DNA of 64,000 bases from Moniliella sp. 'wahieum' (GCA_003971905.1 RSEE01000009.1:434001-498000), one strand, 5' to 3'; positions 11,496-23,893 are shown, numbered from the stretch's first letter. Notes: generated from the sequence alone by a model not told the origin. A program made the numbers and translations.

Positions 11496-11925
11496 ACCTT
11501 TTCTTCCTGCCTCTGTGCAAAAATAGAAAGCGAGGTGCAACAACTGCATTCTTGTTTGAACTGAATCCCAAGCTTGACACAAAACCGCGCCATCCATTAA
11601 TCATCGTGGACGCTACACTATCCCTGTCTGCTCTGTTCCCTATTACCCTCTCTCTTTTCCCGGTCGACAATGACTTTGTTTTGGCCCCAATAAACGGTTG
11701 CTACACTGGAAACCGAGACCACACGACGAAATATAGGTGGACTCTGCATTTAGTGACTGACTTCTCTCTTGTTTAACAGGATCCGACAGGCCGATACTTT
11801 GACGATATCTTCACTTGTACTATGCTCGCTATGGAACAGAATGTACACGTGAAGGTAACAGACATGATATACTGCTAGTATAGTGAAACAACAAAGGGAA
11901 GGGTGGGTAGCATAGTAGTACCGAA
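11496..11925. other. Spacer between convergent genes
   Basis: Lies between carbonic anhydrase (+) and ISWI (-). A pyrimidine-rich acceptor-like sequence ending TTTAACAG at about 11772-11780 precedes a short open stretch to about 11877, which could be an alternative last exon or chance. Nothing else is seen. Confidence 0.45.
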
Positions 11926-14900
11926 TTAGGAGAGCTTGGGCTTTTTGCTCGGAAGAGCGGTTGCTTCCGCCTCTTCGGCCGATTCGTCTGCTTCAGCCTC
12001 CGCCTCAGCGTCGGCCCCAGCCTCCTCTTTCCCCTGGTACCTTTACGGGTTGCTGCGCCATCGACATACCCTGGCCCCCTTGAGGAAAATAGGGATCAGC
12101 TTGTGGCATCGCCTTGTGATCTCCTGTACTGTGCGCGACTTCATCCAAAAGTCAAAGCGGAGGAGAGGAGTGATGCGGATCTCTTGGTGAATCCTTTCAA
12201 ACACCTCGGCATCTTGCAGTCCATGCTCGGCCAATTGAAGGAGAAGCCACCTGTCTTGATCGGGCGCGTACCTCTGCCCTTGTTGGATCCATAGGTCAAC
12301 TTGATCTGCCGCAGCGGATCGCTGTACTGCTTCATCTTTGCTCGAAGCAGACGTTCGTCTTCAATTGCCTTGAGCACTTTCGCCTCGCCCTCCTTGATGC
12401 GCCCAGCGATTTTATCCCAGTCTGGTACTCGTCTGGGCCGCGAGACCAAAACTCCTCGCTGTAGCGACGAACCTCCTCCTCCGTCCGCTTATGACGATGG
12501 CCCGACGAGAGTTCCTCGGCGATGGTCGCATGCGCCGCCGTACCGTACTTCTCACTCGCCCGAACAAAGTTCCAAAAGTCACTCTTTGCCAAGTAACGAA
12601 CCCTTGAGTGGCCAACTGCTCCTTTTCCCGCAACTCTTCCTCGTCAGTTCTTCGGCCGAGTCGATGAACGCCTGCTTGCGCATTCGTTCCGCCTCCACCT
12701 CCTCGGCCGTCTGGCCCTCGGCGGCCTCCTGACGTGGTACACGGAACCCCAAGCTGCGCTGAAACGCAGCAACCTCCCTCTTCTGAAGTTCGAGGAGGCG
12801 CTTGGGGAAGAACTGGAAGAAGAGGTCTGAACTTGTTTCGGTGGCTTGGGCACCTTAACCGTGGCAGCCTTCGGTTGGTACTTGGGTCGCCAGCACCATA
12901 GTACTCGGTGTAGTTGGTGCGCCTCTCCCGCTTGGTGGGTTCCATCCACAACTTGTTGAGTGCTTCCTCATCCGCCTCGTCCTCGGCTGTCTGAGTGGTC
13001 CAGTCGGGCCGTTCGCCATTCTGGATCGAGTTGAGCACATCAATGCCCACGTCTTGGTAGCGTGCTTGAAGCGCCGCCGTGCGCTTCTCGCCATCGGCAA
13101 TAATGTTGTCAATGTTCTCGTCAATCAACATGCCTCCTTCGCCACTGATGATCTTGTCTGCTCCATGTTTGATCGCATCCACCAGATCCTCCTTGTTCTG
13201 CTGTGCCTTCTGCTTCTCTTGATGCCGACCCTGCTGGATGACGAGCTGGTCCAGACGCAACTTCTGCGTCGCTCGCTCCAGCACACGCTCTTCGACCGTG
13301 TGCTCAGTGACAAAGCGGAAAACATACACTTGCTTGGTCTGGCCAATGCGGTGGGCACGGTCCATAGCCTGCAAGTCCGCTTGTGGGTTCCAGTCCGAGT
13401 CATACAGCACCACCACATCGGCCGTGGTGAGGTTGATGCCCAGGCCGCCAGCACGGGTGGTGAGAAGGAAGATGAATTTGTTGCTGTCGGTGCGTTGAAC
13501 TCATCAATCGCTGCCACCCGCTCCTCGTGCGCGGTACTGCCATCGATGCGGGAGTACTCGTACTCACGACGCAGTAATCCGACAGAAGTCAAGCATCCTG
13601 CCCATTTGGGAAAAGATGAGAACCCTAGACCCTTTTTCCTTCATTCGAGCCAACAGTTTGTCCAGGATTACCATCTTGCCCGCATTGTCGATCAAATGTT
13701 GCTCGTCTTCCATCCCCTCGGGCTCGGCACCTTCAAAGAGGTAGGGGTGATTGCAGCACTTGCGCAGCTGCATCACAATGTTTTGCAGGCGCGACTTGCC
13801 TTCTTTGCGGGCATTGAGACCCCGTCACGGCATCCACATCCTTTTCAACAACGCCTTGTACCACGTCCGCTGCATCTCGGTCAGGCCAATAAACAAGTTG
13901 ATCTCCTTCTTGGGCAACAGACTTTTCTCCACGTCGGCCTTGACACGGCGAAGGAGAAAAGGACGCAAAACCTTGTGGAGTTGCTTGACGATCGCATCTT
14001 GCTCTTCGGCCTTGGCCTCTGCCCCTCCCTCTCCTTCCTTTTCCGCCGTCTTGCCCGCGAACCAATTTTCGAAATCGGAAGCATCGCTGAAACATCAGGG
14101 AGAAGGAAGTTAAGCAGCGCCCAAAGTTCCATCAAGTTGTTCTGCAGCGGTGTGCCAGTAATGAGCAGGCGGCCGTGCGAATCAAATGCACGCACAATCT
14201 GGGACAGCATGCTGTTGGCATTCTTGATCCGATGTGCCTCGTCAATCACAATGTACTCCCACGACAGGCGCAGGAGCGAACCCTTCTCCTTAAGGCACAT
14301 CTCATACGTCGTAATCAGGACATCAAACTTTTCGGCCAGTACCCGCTCCCGCAAAATCTGCCGTCGCTCTTCCTTGTCCCCTTGGAGAACGACAGTTTGG
14401 AAACCGGGAACCCACTTGTCAAACTCGCGTCGCCAGTTGTTCAGCGTTGACTTGGGAACGACCACGAGATGGAAGCCTGGTTTGTTGCACACGTACTTGA
14501 GGTAACCGAGAAAGGAGATCGTTTGCACGTCTTGCCCAACCCCATCTCGTCAGCGAGAATGCCATTGATGCCGTGGTGGTAGAGCGAGCTGCACAATGCT
14601 TCATGGTTAGCAGGTCGTCTCTCAAGAGGAAAAAAAAGCAACTGAACAGGGACTCACATCATCCAATTCAACCCGTCAATCTGTACGCGCGCTTGACCTC
14701 CTTTCACATACCCAGGCGACTGCTCAAAAACGAACGCGTCATCTTCGTCCTGCTCGAACAACCCTTCGTCGTCATCCACGCCACTCCGACGACGTCCGCC
14801 GCGGGCCGACTTGGTGCGCCACCACCGCGGGTTGACGCGACATTTTCAAGCAAAGCGGCAAAGCAGGATCCTTGGACTTTTTCATGTCGATAAAGTGCTG

Positions 14901-15322
14901 GAACAGTTCCGTTGCCCGAGCAGGTAGCGAAACCGTTTGACCGAGTCGGCGAGACGAGCCTTGCGCTGCTGCATCCGCTTCGCGTCGCGGGGGGGAGAAT
15001 GAGGGGCCCAGCCTCGGTGTCGGCACCGGAATTGGAAGCGGAATCCGAGTCGTCCGGCGACGCTTCGCGTTCGCGGGGGGAAGGGGGGACTGGATCCCCG
15101 AGGCAGATGCAGACGCGGTCTCTGACGCGGATGCGCGTGTGGATGGGCCGGAGGCGGAGGCGGGGGCCGAGGGTTGTTGGCGGTGTGGAGGAATGCGGGC
15201 GGAGGTGCGGGTGGCACGCACGGGTCGGGAGGAGACGGGGGGGGTGTCGGGTGGGTCGGGCTCCGTGGTGGGGCGGTAGGTGTGGGAGGCGGAGCGTGTG
15301 CGGGGGGGTTGCGTCGCGTCAT
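11926..15322 (-). CDS. ISW1: ISWI-family chromatin remodelling ATPase
   Basis: ISWI is the SNF2-type motor of nucleosome-spacing complexes in the nucleus. From the start (ATG, first base 15322): a Pro/Arg-rich low-complexity N-terminus; the AutoN-like segment R-F-x-Y-L-L-G-Q with T-E-L-F-x-H-F-I near 14900; the ATPase with [15 protein letters not shown] near 14545-14585; D-E-A-H near 14235; the helicase C half with [21 protein letters not shown] near 13345-13410; NegC; and HAND-SANT-SLIDE at about 12900-12040. The C-terminus is an acidic/alanine tail ending K-K-P-K-L-S. One intron, 14589-14657 (GTGAGT donor), sits before the Walker A region. About 1,100 residues, normal for fungal Isw1/Isw2; which paralogue cannot be said. 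At least six single-base frame breaks, judged sequencing errors. Confidence 0.93.
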
Positions 15323-16436
15323 GGCGGGGGGCGGAGGAGCGAGGGTGGTGGTGGTGGTGGTGGTGGCAAGAACAAACGGGGCGGGCTGGGGCGGCTGGGC
15401 AGCTGGTTAGGGTCTGCCACGGCAGATCGGCCGCGGGGGAGGACAGGACCGGCTGCATCCATGCATCCCGGCCAGAGCCGCAGGCGCCCAGGAGAAAAGA
15501 AAAGAAAGCACAGCGGCCGACCCGCAGGTCTTAGATCCCGCCTCCAAACACGAGCAGCCCTTCCGCCTGCCGCCTCCGCCTGCGGCTGCGCACTGCCCCG
15601 TGCCTGTGCTGCCTGGCACCTCTCCCGCCTGCCAGCCTCAAGCTTCCCTTGGCGCCTGGGATCCGCAGAGCTCCCGGCCCGCTCCTCCAACCCGCCGCCG
15701 CCCCTCCCTGTCGCCTCTGCCGGCCCCCTCCTGTCGCCTCTGCCCCGGCCCCTCTGGCCGCGTCCCCAGACGCCGTCGGGCGGCGTACGAACAAGCTGGC
15801 GCGTACAGAGAGCAAGGGTCAATGCACTGCGCCGCTGCCCCAGACGAGACCCAGATCCACTGCGCTGGCACTAGGCACGCCGGCTGGCTGCTGAGCGCTC
15901 AGCCTGAGCCTGAGCCACGCGTACGCGTGAACGCGTGCACGCGTGAACATTGAACGTTCAAGTTGAACCGAGCTAAACCTTACCCCCGCCTGCGCCAGCA
16001 CACTGCCCCTGTGCTGCTCTTCGGGGTGGGTTGTGGCTATAGTAGGTGCTGCGTTCAAGGTTCAAGCGTCAAGCTTACGCCCTTCCAACCCGCGCTGGTC
16101 GGTATTCTACACTGCCTCCCATATTCAGGCTGTGCTGAGCTGAGCCGCTGAGCGAAGGTGTGTCGCTCAACGTTCGTTACAGTCAGCGTCCCCCGTCTGC
16201 CCCCCCCTCTCTGGCCAGCACTCCCCTGTATTGGCATCCACACTCGTATACGCGCCATACTCACATCACAACTATCCACTCGCCTGTCATATGATCTCAC
16301 CCTTGCCCAGCCCAGCCAGTGCATCCCCTCTTTAACGCGACCTCACGTCGTCCCGCTGCGATCCAATCAACCACACACCCCTACACGTTTCTGTGCATGC
16401 ACACGGCGGTACATCGTCCAGCCCGCTCCTGCTCAT
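15323..16436. other. Spacer with GTGG-rich tract and palindromic words
   Basis: No supported gene. A (GTG)n tract at about 15344-15366 lies just before the ISWI start. An array at 15916-15972 contains ACGCGTGAACGCGTG and the perfect 12-bp palindrome TTGAACGTTCAA at 15950-15961. Confidence 0.55.
15916..15972. repeat. CGCG/ACGT heptamer-word array
   Basis: Short units of CACGCGTGAA-type pass into TTGAACGTTCAA followed by GTTGAAC. Member of the TCA-plus-tetramer word family. Confidence 0.7.
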
Positions 16437-18267
16437 TCATAGCAACTCCACCACCTCTCCATCACGCAACCGAACCAGCCGGTCGGCCGAGGCAACCCAC
16501 TCTGCCTCGTAATGCGAGACGAGGACAACAGCCGTTCGTTGGCGGCACAGCGCATCTTGCGTCTTTGCCTCCTCTGACGTTCCAACCGCAACGGGTCTGC
16601 CCCCGGCCCAAGCCGCATGGCATGCACATACGCCCGTACCCGTGCCACCTGGCGTGCGTCCATGCCTTGAAACGGTTCGTCTAGCATCAACAGTTCCGGC
16701 TGGCGCACCACCGCACGCAGGAACAGCACCACCGCCTGGCTGCCCGGCGTAAGTGCAGAAAAGTCAGCGTGAGCCACGTGAGAGACGGAGGCGGGCACAT
16801 CGCCAGTTCGTGGGAGTAGGACATCGTAAAACAAGCTCAATAGCTCCTCGATGCGTTCCCTCTGTTGCTCCGTCAAGCTTCGCGCCGCGAAAATCCCCCA
16901 CCATCCTGACCCGATCGCCTGTTCGACCGTCATCCCGCCCCGGGCCACAGCACGGCGCGGGAAGGCATTGAACAGTTCGGGACTAAAGTGCCCCACGCGC
17001 GTACGCAAACGGACCGTAGCATTCTCCGCGTCGGCCCGCGCTTTGCCAAACAGCGTAAGGCGCTCGGCGGGCAAAGCATAGGATTGCGGGTGGTCCCCCA
17101 ACAAGAGCGCCAGCAACGTCGTCTTCCCACTGCCATTGTCCCCCACCAGGATGGTGTGACTTCCTGGCTCAAGGCTAAAGGAGACGTTGGTCAAGACTTG
17201 TTTCGTGGGATAGGATATGGTCACTTGATCCAGCCGCACCACGGGATCTGTTTGCTCGGTCGTGCGCACCGACGCACGCGCCTTGACCAGTACCCGCCCT
17301 TTTCCGCTCCGGGGGCGGAGGAAGGACCAAGGTCTTTTTCCTTGGGGCCCACATGAACAATTTGCCCATCGTCCCCGATCCGGATGAGGTGGGTGATAAA
17401 CTCGGGGATCGAATCCTGGGGCGGAGGACAAGGAAGATCCGCGGGTCGCGGTTCTGATGAAGATGTTGAAGCAATTCGGACACCTGGGAACGGGTGGGCG
17501 GATCCAACCCCGTGAACGGTTCTTCCAAAATGACCACTTTGCCGCCCTTGAGCAATGCGGCCAGGATCCGAGCTCGCCGGGTCTGGCCATTGGACAGAGC
17601 GATCAACGGTCGCTCTAGCAGTTCCTTGCCAAGGAACAACAATGCCCCATTTCGCGTACTTTTTCATCTGCCGCAACCGCTTGCTCAATCGCCGCCTGCT
17701 TGGCCGCCTCCGAGGGCCACTTGAACATGCCCTGCTATCCTCCGGGGAGAGAGCGGGTCGGGCCGAAGCAGGGAATGCGCGACATTGCCCACAGCCACCC
17801 CCAACTCTTTCATCAACGACTCGTACAACGTCAACTTATCCTCGTCGCGAATCGCACCGTAGCGCACCGAGTAATCCACAAACCCTTGGGCCGCGCCGCT
17901 GAGGCGGGTTTGAAAACGTGCAGAGCTGCACCGCCTGCGTCGCTTCCTGGCCCGTACCACGCAAAAAGGGTGGGTTACTTTCACTCCAACCGGCCTGCTT
18001 GTCCGCCCCAAAAGGAGGCGGGTGAGTGCGGAGCGAATCTCCCTGCGCCTTCGGTCGCAGGACCGACCAGGGCCCACGCTTCCTTCTTCCCCTTATCCTG
18101 AACCTCAACAGGTGGATCGAATGCCAATTGGCCCGTGGGGTACGAAGCGAGCTCTCGGGCTGTCCTTCGAGTCGGAACAGCGCCGGGCTCCAAGGGGAAA
18201 GAGGGTGCTCAGCAGGCGAATTGAGGCCTGGGCCGGAACCCGGGTATTGCCAGCGCGGCACGCACAT
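16437..18267 (-). CDS. Twin ABC ATPase, YDR061W/ModF-like
   Basis: Two ABC nucleotide-binding domains lie in one soluble chain with no membrane segments, the arrangement of bacterial ModF and fungal YDR061W-like proteins (yeast product reported as mitochondrial). Domain 1 (about 18140-17350) has the signature L-S-N-G-Q-T-R-R-A-R and Walker B V-V-I-L-E-E-P-F-T-G-L-D. Its P-loop region reads A-L-V-G-P-A-T-E-G and lacks a clear GK(S/T). Domain 2 (about 17260-16450) has a canonical Walker A G-D-N-G-S-G-K-T-T near 17120-17145, a variant signature L-T-P-G-S-Q and Walker B L-L-M-L-D-E-P-F-Q-G-M-D. The true C-terminal frame ends in a stop at 16437-16439. Start taken at the ATG at 18267; one frame of the first 40 residues is Arg/Ser-rich like a mitochondrial leader. 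About 610 residues. Several frame breaks. Substrate unknown. Confidence 0.82.
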
Positions 18268-18750
18268 TCGACGTGAAAAACGGACGAGATATGGCTCTCA
18301 TTTTGTTCGTTTGGGAGGGGGGAGGGAGCTAGCCGGAGAGGCGGGTGGTGGTCGAGATGCCGGCAAAAGCCTGTTGACGGCGTCCTTGATCAGCGACAGC
18401 GACGCCTTAGTAACTGGCCTCCCCTTTTGTCTCGCAACCTGGCCAGCAGCTTATTAGTGTGCCGCCCGGCCTTTTGTCCGCCGCGGGGAAAGTCCAAAGT
18501 AGCTCCGCCTACCAACCATCTCCGAGCTCTGTGATGAACATTGCAAGTATCGTCTACTCCGAGCCCACATTTCACGTTTCACTTTTGCAATGTCCGTCGA
18601 CCACGTGGAGGGCCAAGCGCGAAGCCACCTCAGTTCACTTTACCGCAGCTGAGCCCCAGCTTGCGGGCTTCTTTACGCCAAGCTCACACCCTCTTCTCCC
18701 CCGTCGAGCCGTTGAGGTTGAGCGTGTTGCGCATTGCCCATCTGTTCACC
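18268..18750. promoter_or_regulatory. Divergent promoter region
   Basis: This 480-bp gap separates two divergently transcribed genes and must hold both promoters. It is C/T-rich on the strand of the right-hand gene from about 18640 to 18750. No motif stands out. Confidence 0.45.
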
Positions 18751-20094
18751 ATGTCCAGCTCGACGGTTTGGCCGCTCTTGTTGCTCCTTGCTGCGATCCC
18801 CTTAGGACTGTTCTATGCACAGCGGCGCGCCACCGCGCCCGCGCTCAGCAAGTCCCAGAAGAAGAAAGAGGCGTCTAGCGGCCAAGCGGGCCAGCGTTGC
18901 GCCACCCTCGATCCCCGACAAGCCAGAAGCTGGCTGGGAAGAAGAACTGCCCAAACCAAAGGGAAAGAAGAACAAGCACAAGAAAAAGTCGACTGCCGCT
19001 GGGCCAATAGCAGGAACGTTGGATCCAGATACGTCTTCAACTCCTGCGTGGCGCCTGGTGCCTTCCCTACTGCCCTTGCGCCTTCCTCTTCACCCCCCCC
19101 TGCCCCTGTCCCGCACCCCACCTCCCTCGCGACGGAAGGGGTGGCAGACCTCACGGTCGGGAAAGACGAAGCGCTCCAAAAAGACACCCCTCAAGCCTAG
19201 CGAGACCAAAAAGGAAGAGGCACCTGTTCCTTCGCATGCACCTGCACCTGCACCTGCCACGCCCCTTGCTCCACCCTCTGTTCCCGCAGTCCAAGAGGAG
19301 CCATTGATTGGGGCGGAGATACTCAACCGAGCTGGACAGCGGACGCGGCCTGGGACAAACGTCGAGACGCAGGAGCCCACTTCCGGGCGTGATTCGGAGG
19401 AAGAGGAGGAAGACAGCGACGTGGAGGAGGAACAAGACGAAGTTCAGTTTCTGTCAGCGCGGGCGGGCGAAGCCAAACGCGGGGCCGGACGGACGACGGG
19501 GCGGGGCAAAAAGACCAAGCCAGCGGCGCAGCTGCATCCCTCAGAATTTTCGCGCCGCCGCCGGTGGCGGTGCGTCCAGCAGCAGCCCCAGCCGAGTGGG
19601 AAAGTGTACCTACGCGCGGAACGCGCGCCAGTGCCCCTCTGGCAGCTCGAGCAACTCTGGGTCGGCGCCTCGGTTTTCCAGCCGCAACGCATTTGCCATG
19701 TTGCCCGAGGAAGGCGAGGCTGCCCAAGGGTCCCCGCGCGGTCCGGCCCGGGTGATCAAGATTGGCTCTGCTTCGCATTCGCCGACCCAGAGCGTGCAGC
19801 GGGCCAGGGCCCTCCCCCCTCTGAGCCGACCAAGAAGCAGAGACAGAATGCGGCCAAGCGGGAAGCGGCCAAGCTGGCCCGGGAGGAGGCAGAGAAGGAC
19901 GGGTAGCGGCATTGGCGGCGCATCGAAGGGCTCGGGCGGCGCCAGTACCCCCCAAGAAAACGGGGTTTGCATCCGCAGCCAATAAGCCGCTGGATCAAGC
20001 CACCTTGCTCCGTCTTGCTCAGGGTTCGAGGAGGCAGCCATCCAATGGCCAGCGCGCTCAGGTCGATTCGCGGGGGAACTTGATCTGGGAGTAG
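18751..20094 (+). CDS. Membrane-anchored Lys/Glu-rich hypothetical protein
   Basis: The ATG at 18751 opens a clear signal anchor: about 20 hydrophobic residues (L-L-L-L-L-A-A-I-P-L-G-L-F-Y-A) followed by Q-R-R. The rest is cytosolic-type low complexity: Lys-rich P-K-G-K-K-N-K-H-K-K-K, Pro/Ala-rich, then acidic D-S-E-E-E-E-E-D-S-D-V-E-E-E, then a basic Lys/Arg/Ala helix likely to be coiled coil (T-K-K-Q-R-Q-N-A-A-K-R-E-A-A-K-L-A-R-E-E-A-E-K). The C-terminus ends R-G-N-L-I-W-E. The architecture (N-terminal anchor, charged tail, conserved short end with G-N-L-x-W) fits a conserved but unnamed fungal ER/nuclear-envelope type protein; this is an impression, not a database result. About 450 residues, with several frame switches that keep the same composition. 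Function unknown. Confidence 0.65.
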
Positions 20095-20372
20095 GTCGAA
20101 TGGCAATGAATCGTATCCGTTTTCACTTCAACCTTGTTGATTGATTGAATTGGATAGATAAGCGCTAAGCGTCCCTAGAGCAAGGCTGCAGGGCATGACC
20201 TTTGTGGCTGGGGCTCCTCACCTAGAAAAGGTTGAAGCAACCCGAATATTGATTCAAACACTCAGTTATTGAGAACGCAAGAAAGAGAGGAGGAAGAAAT
20301 GGTGAAGAGAAACGAAGAGGGCCAAAGAAAGCCAAGATGTTTGCACAGGCGTCACATGGCTGCGTGGCGCAA

Positions 20373-20414
20373 TGATTAATCAAGCTTCAAGCTTCAAGCC
20401 TTGAAGCTTGTTGC
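20373..20414. repeat. TCAAGCT heptamer array
   Basis: Two exact TCAAGCT units and one TCAAGCC, preceded by the palindrome TGATTAATCA (20373-20382) and followed by TTGAAGCTTG in the opposite sense. Confidence 0.85.
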
Positions 20415-20848
20415 TTTACTTGGAAAGGGCTTGTTTTTTATCGCATGGTACGTGGTGCCCCCTGGCGCCCCGCACCGCAACTCCTGTCCTCGATTATCGT
20501 CGTCGCAAGGAAGGGACCGAAATGTGAAAGCGGCGTGAGGGGATCAACCATCCGTCCACTCACTGTGGTGGCCCAGTGGAAGAAGAATAGCATGATTGAG
20601 CCTCAGTCTGAGGCCTCAGAGCCTCAGGGTCATTAAGGTCATTGCCCAATCTCTCCTCCCGCAAAATGAGTGAAGGAACTTAATGCACTTAATGGCTGGT
20701 AACCGGCAAAGCAATAATATGGCCTAAGGCCCAAGGCCTAGTGAAATGCCATATAGCTTAAACAGGCCTAAAAAGCGACAACGCGGTCCGCACAATCATG
20801 TAACCCACAGGCCAGAGAGCTAGGGAAGGCTAGGGGCTGTCGTGGCGC

Positions 20849-21013
20849 CACACTGGTGGAGTGGCGCTGGTAGCGCAAGCCCGGATCCTTGCGGTATACC
20901 TTCCAGGATTCCTGGAGGGCAGGATGCAGGAATGCTCCTAGCCTCTCTGTAATAGTTCCTGCGCTGAGGGGCAATGCAATCCACCCCCAACTGCCTGCTC
21001 TCTGGCCTTCTAC
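20849..21013. repeat. Dispersed repeat, copy B (about 165 bp)
   Basis: Longest copy of the family seen at 11338-11495 and, truncated, at 38390-38470. It keeps GGTAGCGCAAGCCCGG, CCTGGAGGGCAGGA, CTCCTAGCCTCTC, GCGCTGAGGGGCAATGCAA and AACTGCCTGCTCTCTG. No coding capacity. Confidence 0.7.
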
Positions 21014-22158
21014 AACGATGGAATGGTTGAAGCGGTGGACTAATGGGGTGGGGCAAGTGGACGAGCGACGCTGGCCAGCAATGATCAGATTCAGATCTCA
21101 GAGGTTTGGAGGCAGATGCCCCCCCCGCCGGTTGCCTACTGCAGTTGCTGCGGTGTTGCACGAACTCCGCAGGACGATCGGCAGCACGAGGACACAGGCG
21201 CCGTGTGGTGGTTGAAGTAGCTGCCCCCCGCCACATTGTGACCCGAGGAAGGATCGGCATTCGGTTTGCCCTTGCAGCCCCAACGCGCACGCGTGCCTGG
21301 CGTTGCAGCTGTCCCATGTATCATCGACCACCGGCATCGACCATCGACCATCGACATCCGTCCCGTGCATCATCGGCATCATGTATCATGCATCCTAGCA
21401 TCATGCATCACTGCATCGTGCCGTGCACTGCCGTAACCGCGTAACCCTGCCGTGCATGCAGCCTGCGCCAAGGGGAAGACAAGCACGGGACGGCAGCAGC
21501 AGGGCGTTGGCTGGGAAAGCCGATCGATTGGCACTCTCCGCCGTGGGAGGGGCAGCATGGGGCCAGTGTCGATGGGAAGTGTGACAATGCGGCGCGCGAT
21601 CTGTGATGGTGGGTGAATACGTTGAATGGTGAATCGCTTTAAGCACTGCTCGGGCCCGGCGCAGGACGGGTGCTGGGCGTGTCGATGGAAGAAGATGCAC
21701 GTTCGATGCACGGGGGCCACTGGCAGCCACCGGGGCCAACCGCGGGCGCAGCCGCCTGCAGCAGGTGGCCAGAGCAGTGCTCGCCAGTCGGATGTGCGGG
21801 GGCATGGCGCCAGAGTGTGCCTGCCTCGGCTGCTGCGGCAGCTGCGGCTGGTGGGGAGAACTCCCCCCCTGGTGTTTATCGTTTACTATTGGGCGTTGGC
21901 ACCAGGCGTTGCGCCCTTAGGCCTTAGGCCTGACGCTCAGGCCGTTAGCACAGGCTCAGATCCTCCTCGGCACCGCATGGCGGCCTGCAAACACCGATCA
22001 TCAGCATTCTTCATTCATCCAAGACGCTGCGTTGTCCATTCCGTGGGAAGCCACCGCGCCACCTTCTATTTTGCAGCAGCCAGCGCGTCTTCCCTCCAGC
22101 TGCCTCTCTCTTCTCCCCATCCCCACCACACTCTTTTGTCCTGCGCCCCCCCACCACC

Positions 22159-23893
22159 ATGGCCGCCCCCGCCGTTGCCTCTGCCATGCCTATGGCCAAC
22201 TCCCCCCCATCGCCCGTCCGCAGCCCCGGCCCAATAGCTTCTATGTCCAACCGTCGCCTGGCCCAACTTCCATGCCCCAACCCCCCGTGTCGCCCCACCG
22301 GTCACCTGCCAGCACCGCTACCCCGTCTCTTTCCGGCGCGAGGGACCAGGAGCCTAGCCCAACCTCCCCCTCGCCCCCCAAGCAGCAGCGCGGCCGTGCC
22401 CCGCGCCCCGCATTGACCATCCCAGTCCGTGGCGCTACGCTCTCCCCTCCGTCTGCTCCCGTCTTGTCTCCTCCCTCTCCCAAGTACGGTCGAGGACGAG
22501 CAGCACGGTCGGCAGTCTACCCTCAACGCCTTCTCTCCCCGTCTCGCCAGCCTAATGTTCCATCAAAGTAGTCTGCTTCTCCAGCCGGGCGACCAGGCCG
22601 CGCGCTTGAGCCACGACAAGACGTTGGCGCTTTACCGTCAAAACGCAGCCAAAGTGCAAGATCCCAATCTGATGTACGAGCTGGCGGTCCTCATGGTTGA
22701 GACTGCGGCCACCTGCGAACCGAGTGAGCAGCCAGAGGTGCTCAAAGAGGCAATGGCGCTGTTGCGCAGATCTCGGACCGCGGTCATGCGGAAGCGCAGT
22801 ATTTCCTTGCCGATTGTTATGTCCGCGGCCTGGGCAATGGCAAGGCGCAGTACGACAAGGCATATCCCCTTTATGTGTTGGCCTCCAAACATGGCCATGC
22901 TCATGCGGCCTATTGTGCTGCTCAACTTACCGAAAAGGGGCAGGCGTGATGCAAAGCAACCACAAAGCCCTCCGGCTCTTTCGCAAGGCCGCCGCCGAGG
23001 GCCACCCTGGCGCCATGTTCCGCCTCGGCACTGCCGAACTCAATGGCGACCTGGGGCTCAGCAAGAACGCCAAAGGTGGCGTCAAGTGGATCAAGTTGGC
23101 GGCCGATCTGGCTACAGAGGAGTACCCCGAGGCGGTGCACGAACTGGCTATGCTTCACCAACGCGGGATTGACAATGTGGTGTTTTGGATCATGGATACG
23201 CATGCCAACTCCTGACCCGGGCCGCGCAATTGGGCTACGCACCAAGCGCGTACAAGATGGGTTTGAACTACGAGTACGGCCGGATGGGGTGCACGCCCGA
23301 ACCCGGCTTGTCGATTCATATGTACAACATTGCCGCGCAAAAGGATCACGCGGAAGCATGCTTTGCCCTGTGGGGGTGGTACCTCGTGGGAGTCCCTGGT
23401 ATTCTGCCCCAGTCCGATACAGAGGCTTACCTCTGGGCCAAGAAGGCGGCAGAGCAGGGGCTGACCAAGGCCGAGTATGCCGTAGGCTACTTTTCCGAGA
23501 CTGGGGTCGGGGTGCAGAAGGATGCGGCGCATGCAAAAGCATGGTACGCGCGCGCGTTGCAGCATGGTGACAAACGGGCTAGTAGCCGGCTGCACAATCT
23601 TGGCCACGTTGCCGCCGCCCCGCTCTCTCCTCCCGCCTCTCATGCCGTTCACACCGCTTCCCAAGGGGGAACAACGTACACTGTCCTACTGCGCCGCCGC
23701 CCCGCGCTTCGTCTCCTCTTCCCCGCTTGGCAGCTCGCGCGCGCTCCCACAGCCCCGTGGGAAAGCTGAATTGGTTCCGATCTTGAAGTTTGACCAACAC
23801 ACGTTTCCTTGCTTCTCTACCCCCCACACTCATTTGTGCTCTGCTGCGCTTTGTCTCGCTGCCTTCAGGTTTCTCCCGCTGGGAGGTTTTTAG
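22159..23893 (+). CDS. SKT5: Skt5/Chs4-like Sel1-repeat protein, chitin synthase activator
   Basis: Skt5/Chs4 proteins bind and activate class IV chitin synthase (Chs3) at the bud neck or septum, so this gene should act in cell-wall chitin synthesis. The ATG at 22159 follows CACCACC, a good fungal context. The first 150 residues are Pro/Ser-rich and disordered. From about 22560 the chain is a run of Sel1-like helical repeats. Family marks are Y-E-L-A-V-L-M-V-E near 22677, L-A-x-x-G-H-x-x-A-x-Y, L-F-R-K-A-A-A-E-G-H-P-G-A near 22978, Y-K-M-G-L-N-Y-E-Y-G, Y-N-I-A-A-Q-K-D-H-A-E-A and A-E-Y-A-V-G-Y-F-S-E-T-G-V-G-V near 23472. The C-terminus after 23590 is Pro/Ser-rich with frame switches; possible stops are near 23769 and 23893, and no CaaX box could be read. 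About 570 residues, with several single-base breaks. Confidence 0.85.

Larger units (their letters stand above)
20095..22158. other. Long spacer with arrays and a dispersed repeat
   Basis: About 2 kb without a supported gene. It contains a TCAAGCT array (20373-20414), CTGAGGCCTCAGAGCCTCAG words at 20600-20635, TAAGGCC-like words at 20725-20745, the dispersed repeat copy B (20849-21013), a CATCGAC/CATCATGCATC patch at 21320-21415, and TTAGGCC words at 21915-21960. Confidence 0.6.

Noticed and set aside
13054-14505. 483-codon open frame on the plus strand
   Set aside because: Antisense to the ISWI ATPase domain; shadow of strongly conserved coding sequence.
20357-20380. GCGTGGCGCAATGATTAATC looks like a tRNA 5' arm
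   Set aside because: No acceptor stem partner, anticodon arm or B box follows; it runs into the TCAAGCT array.
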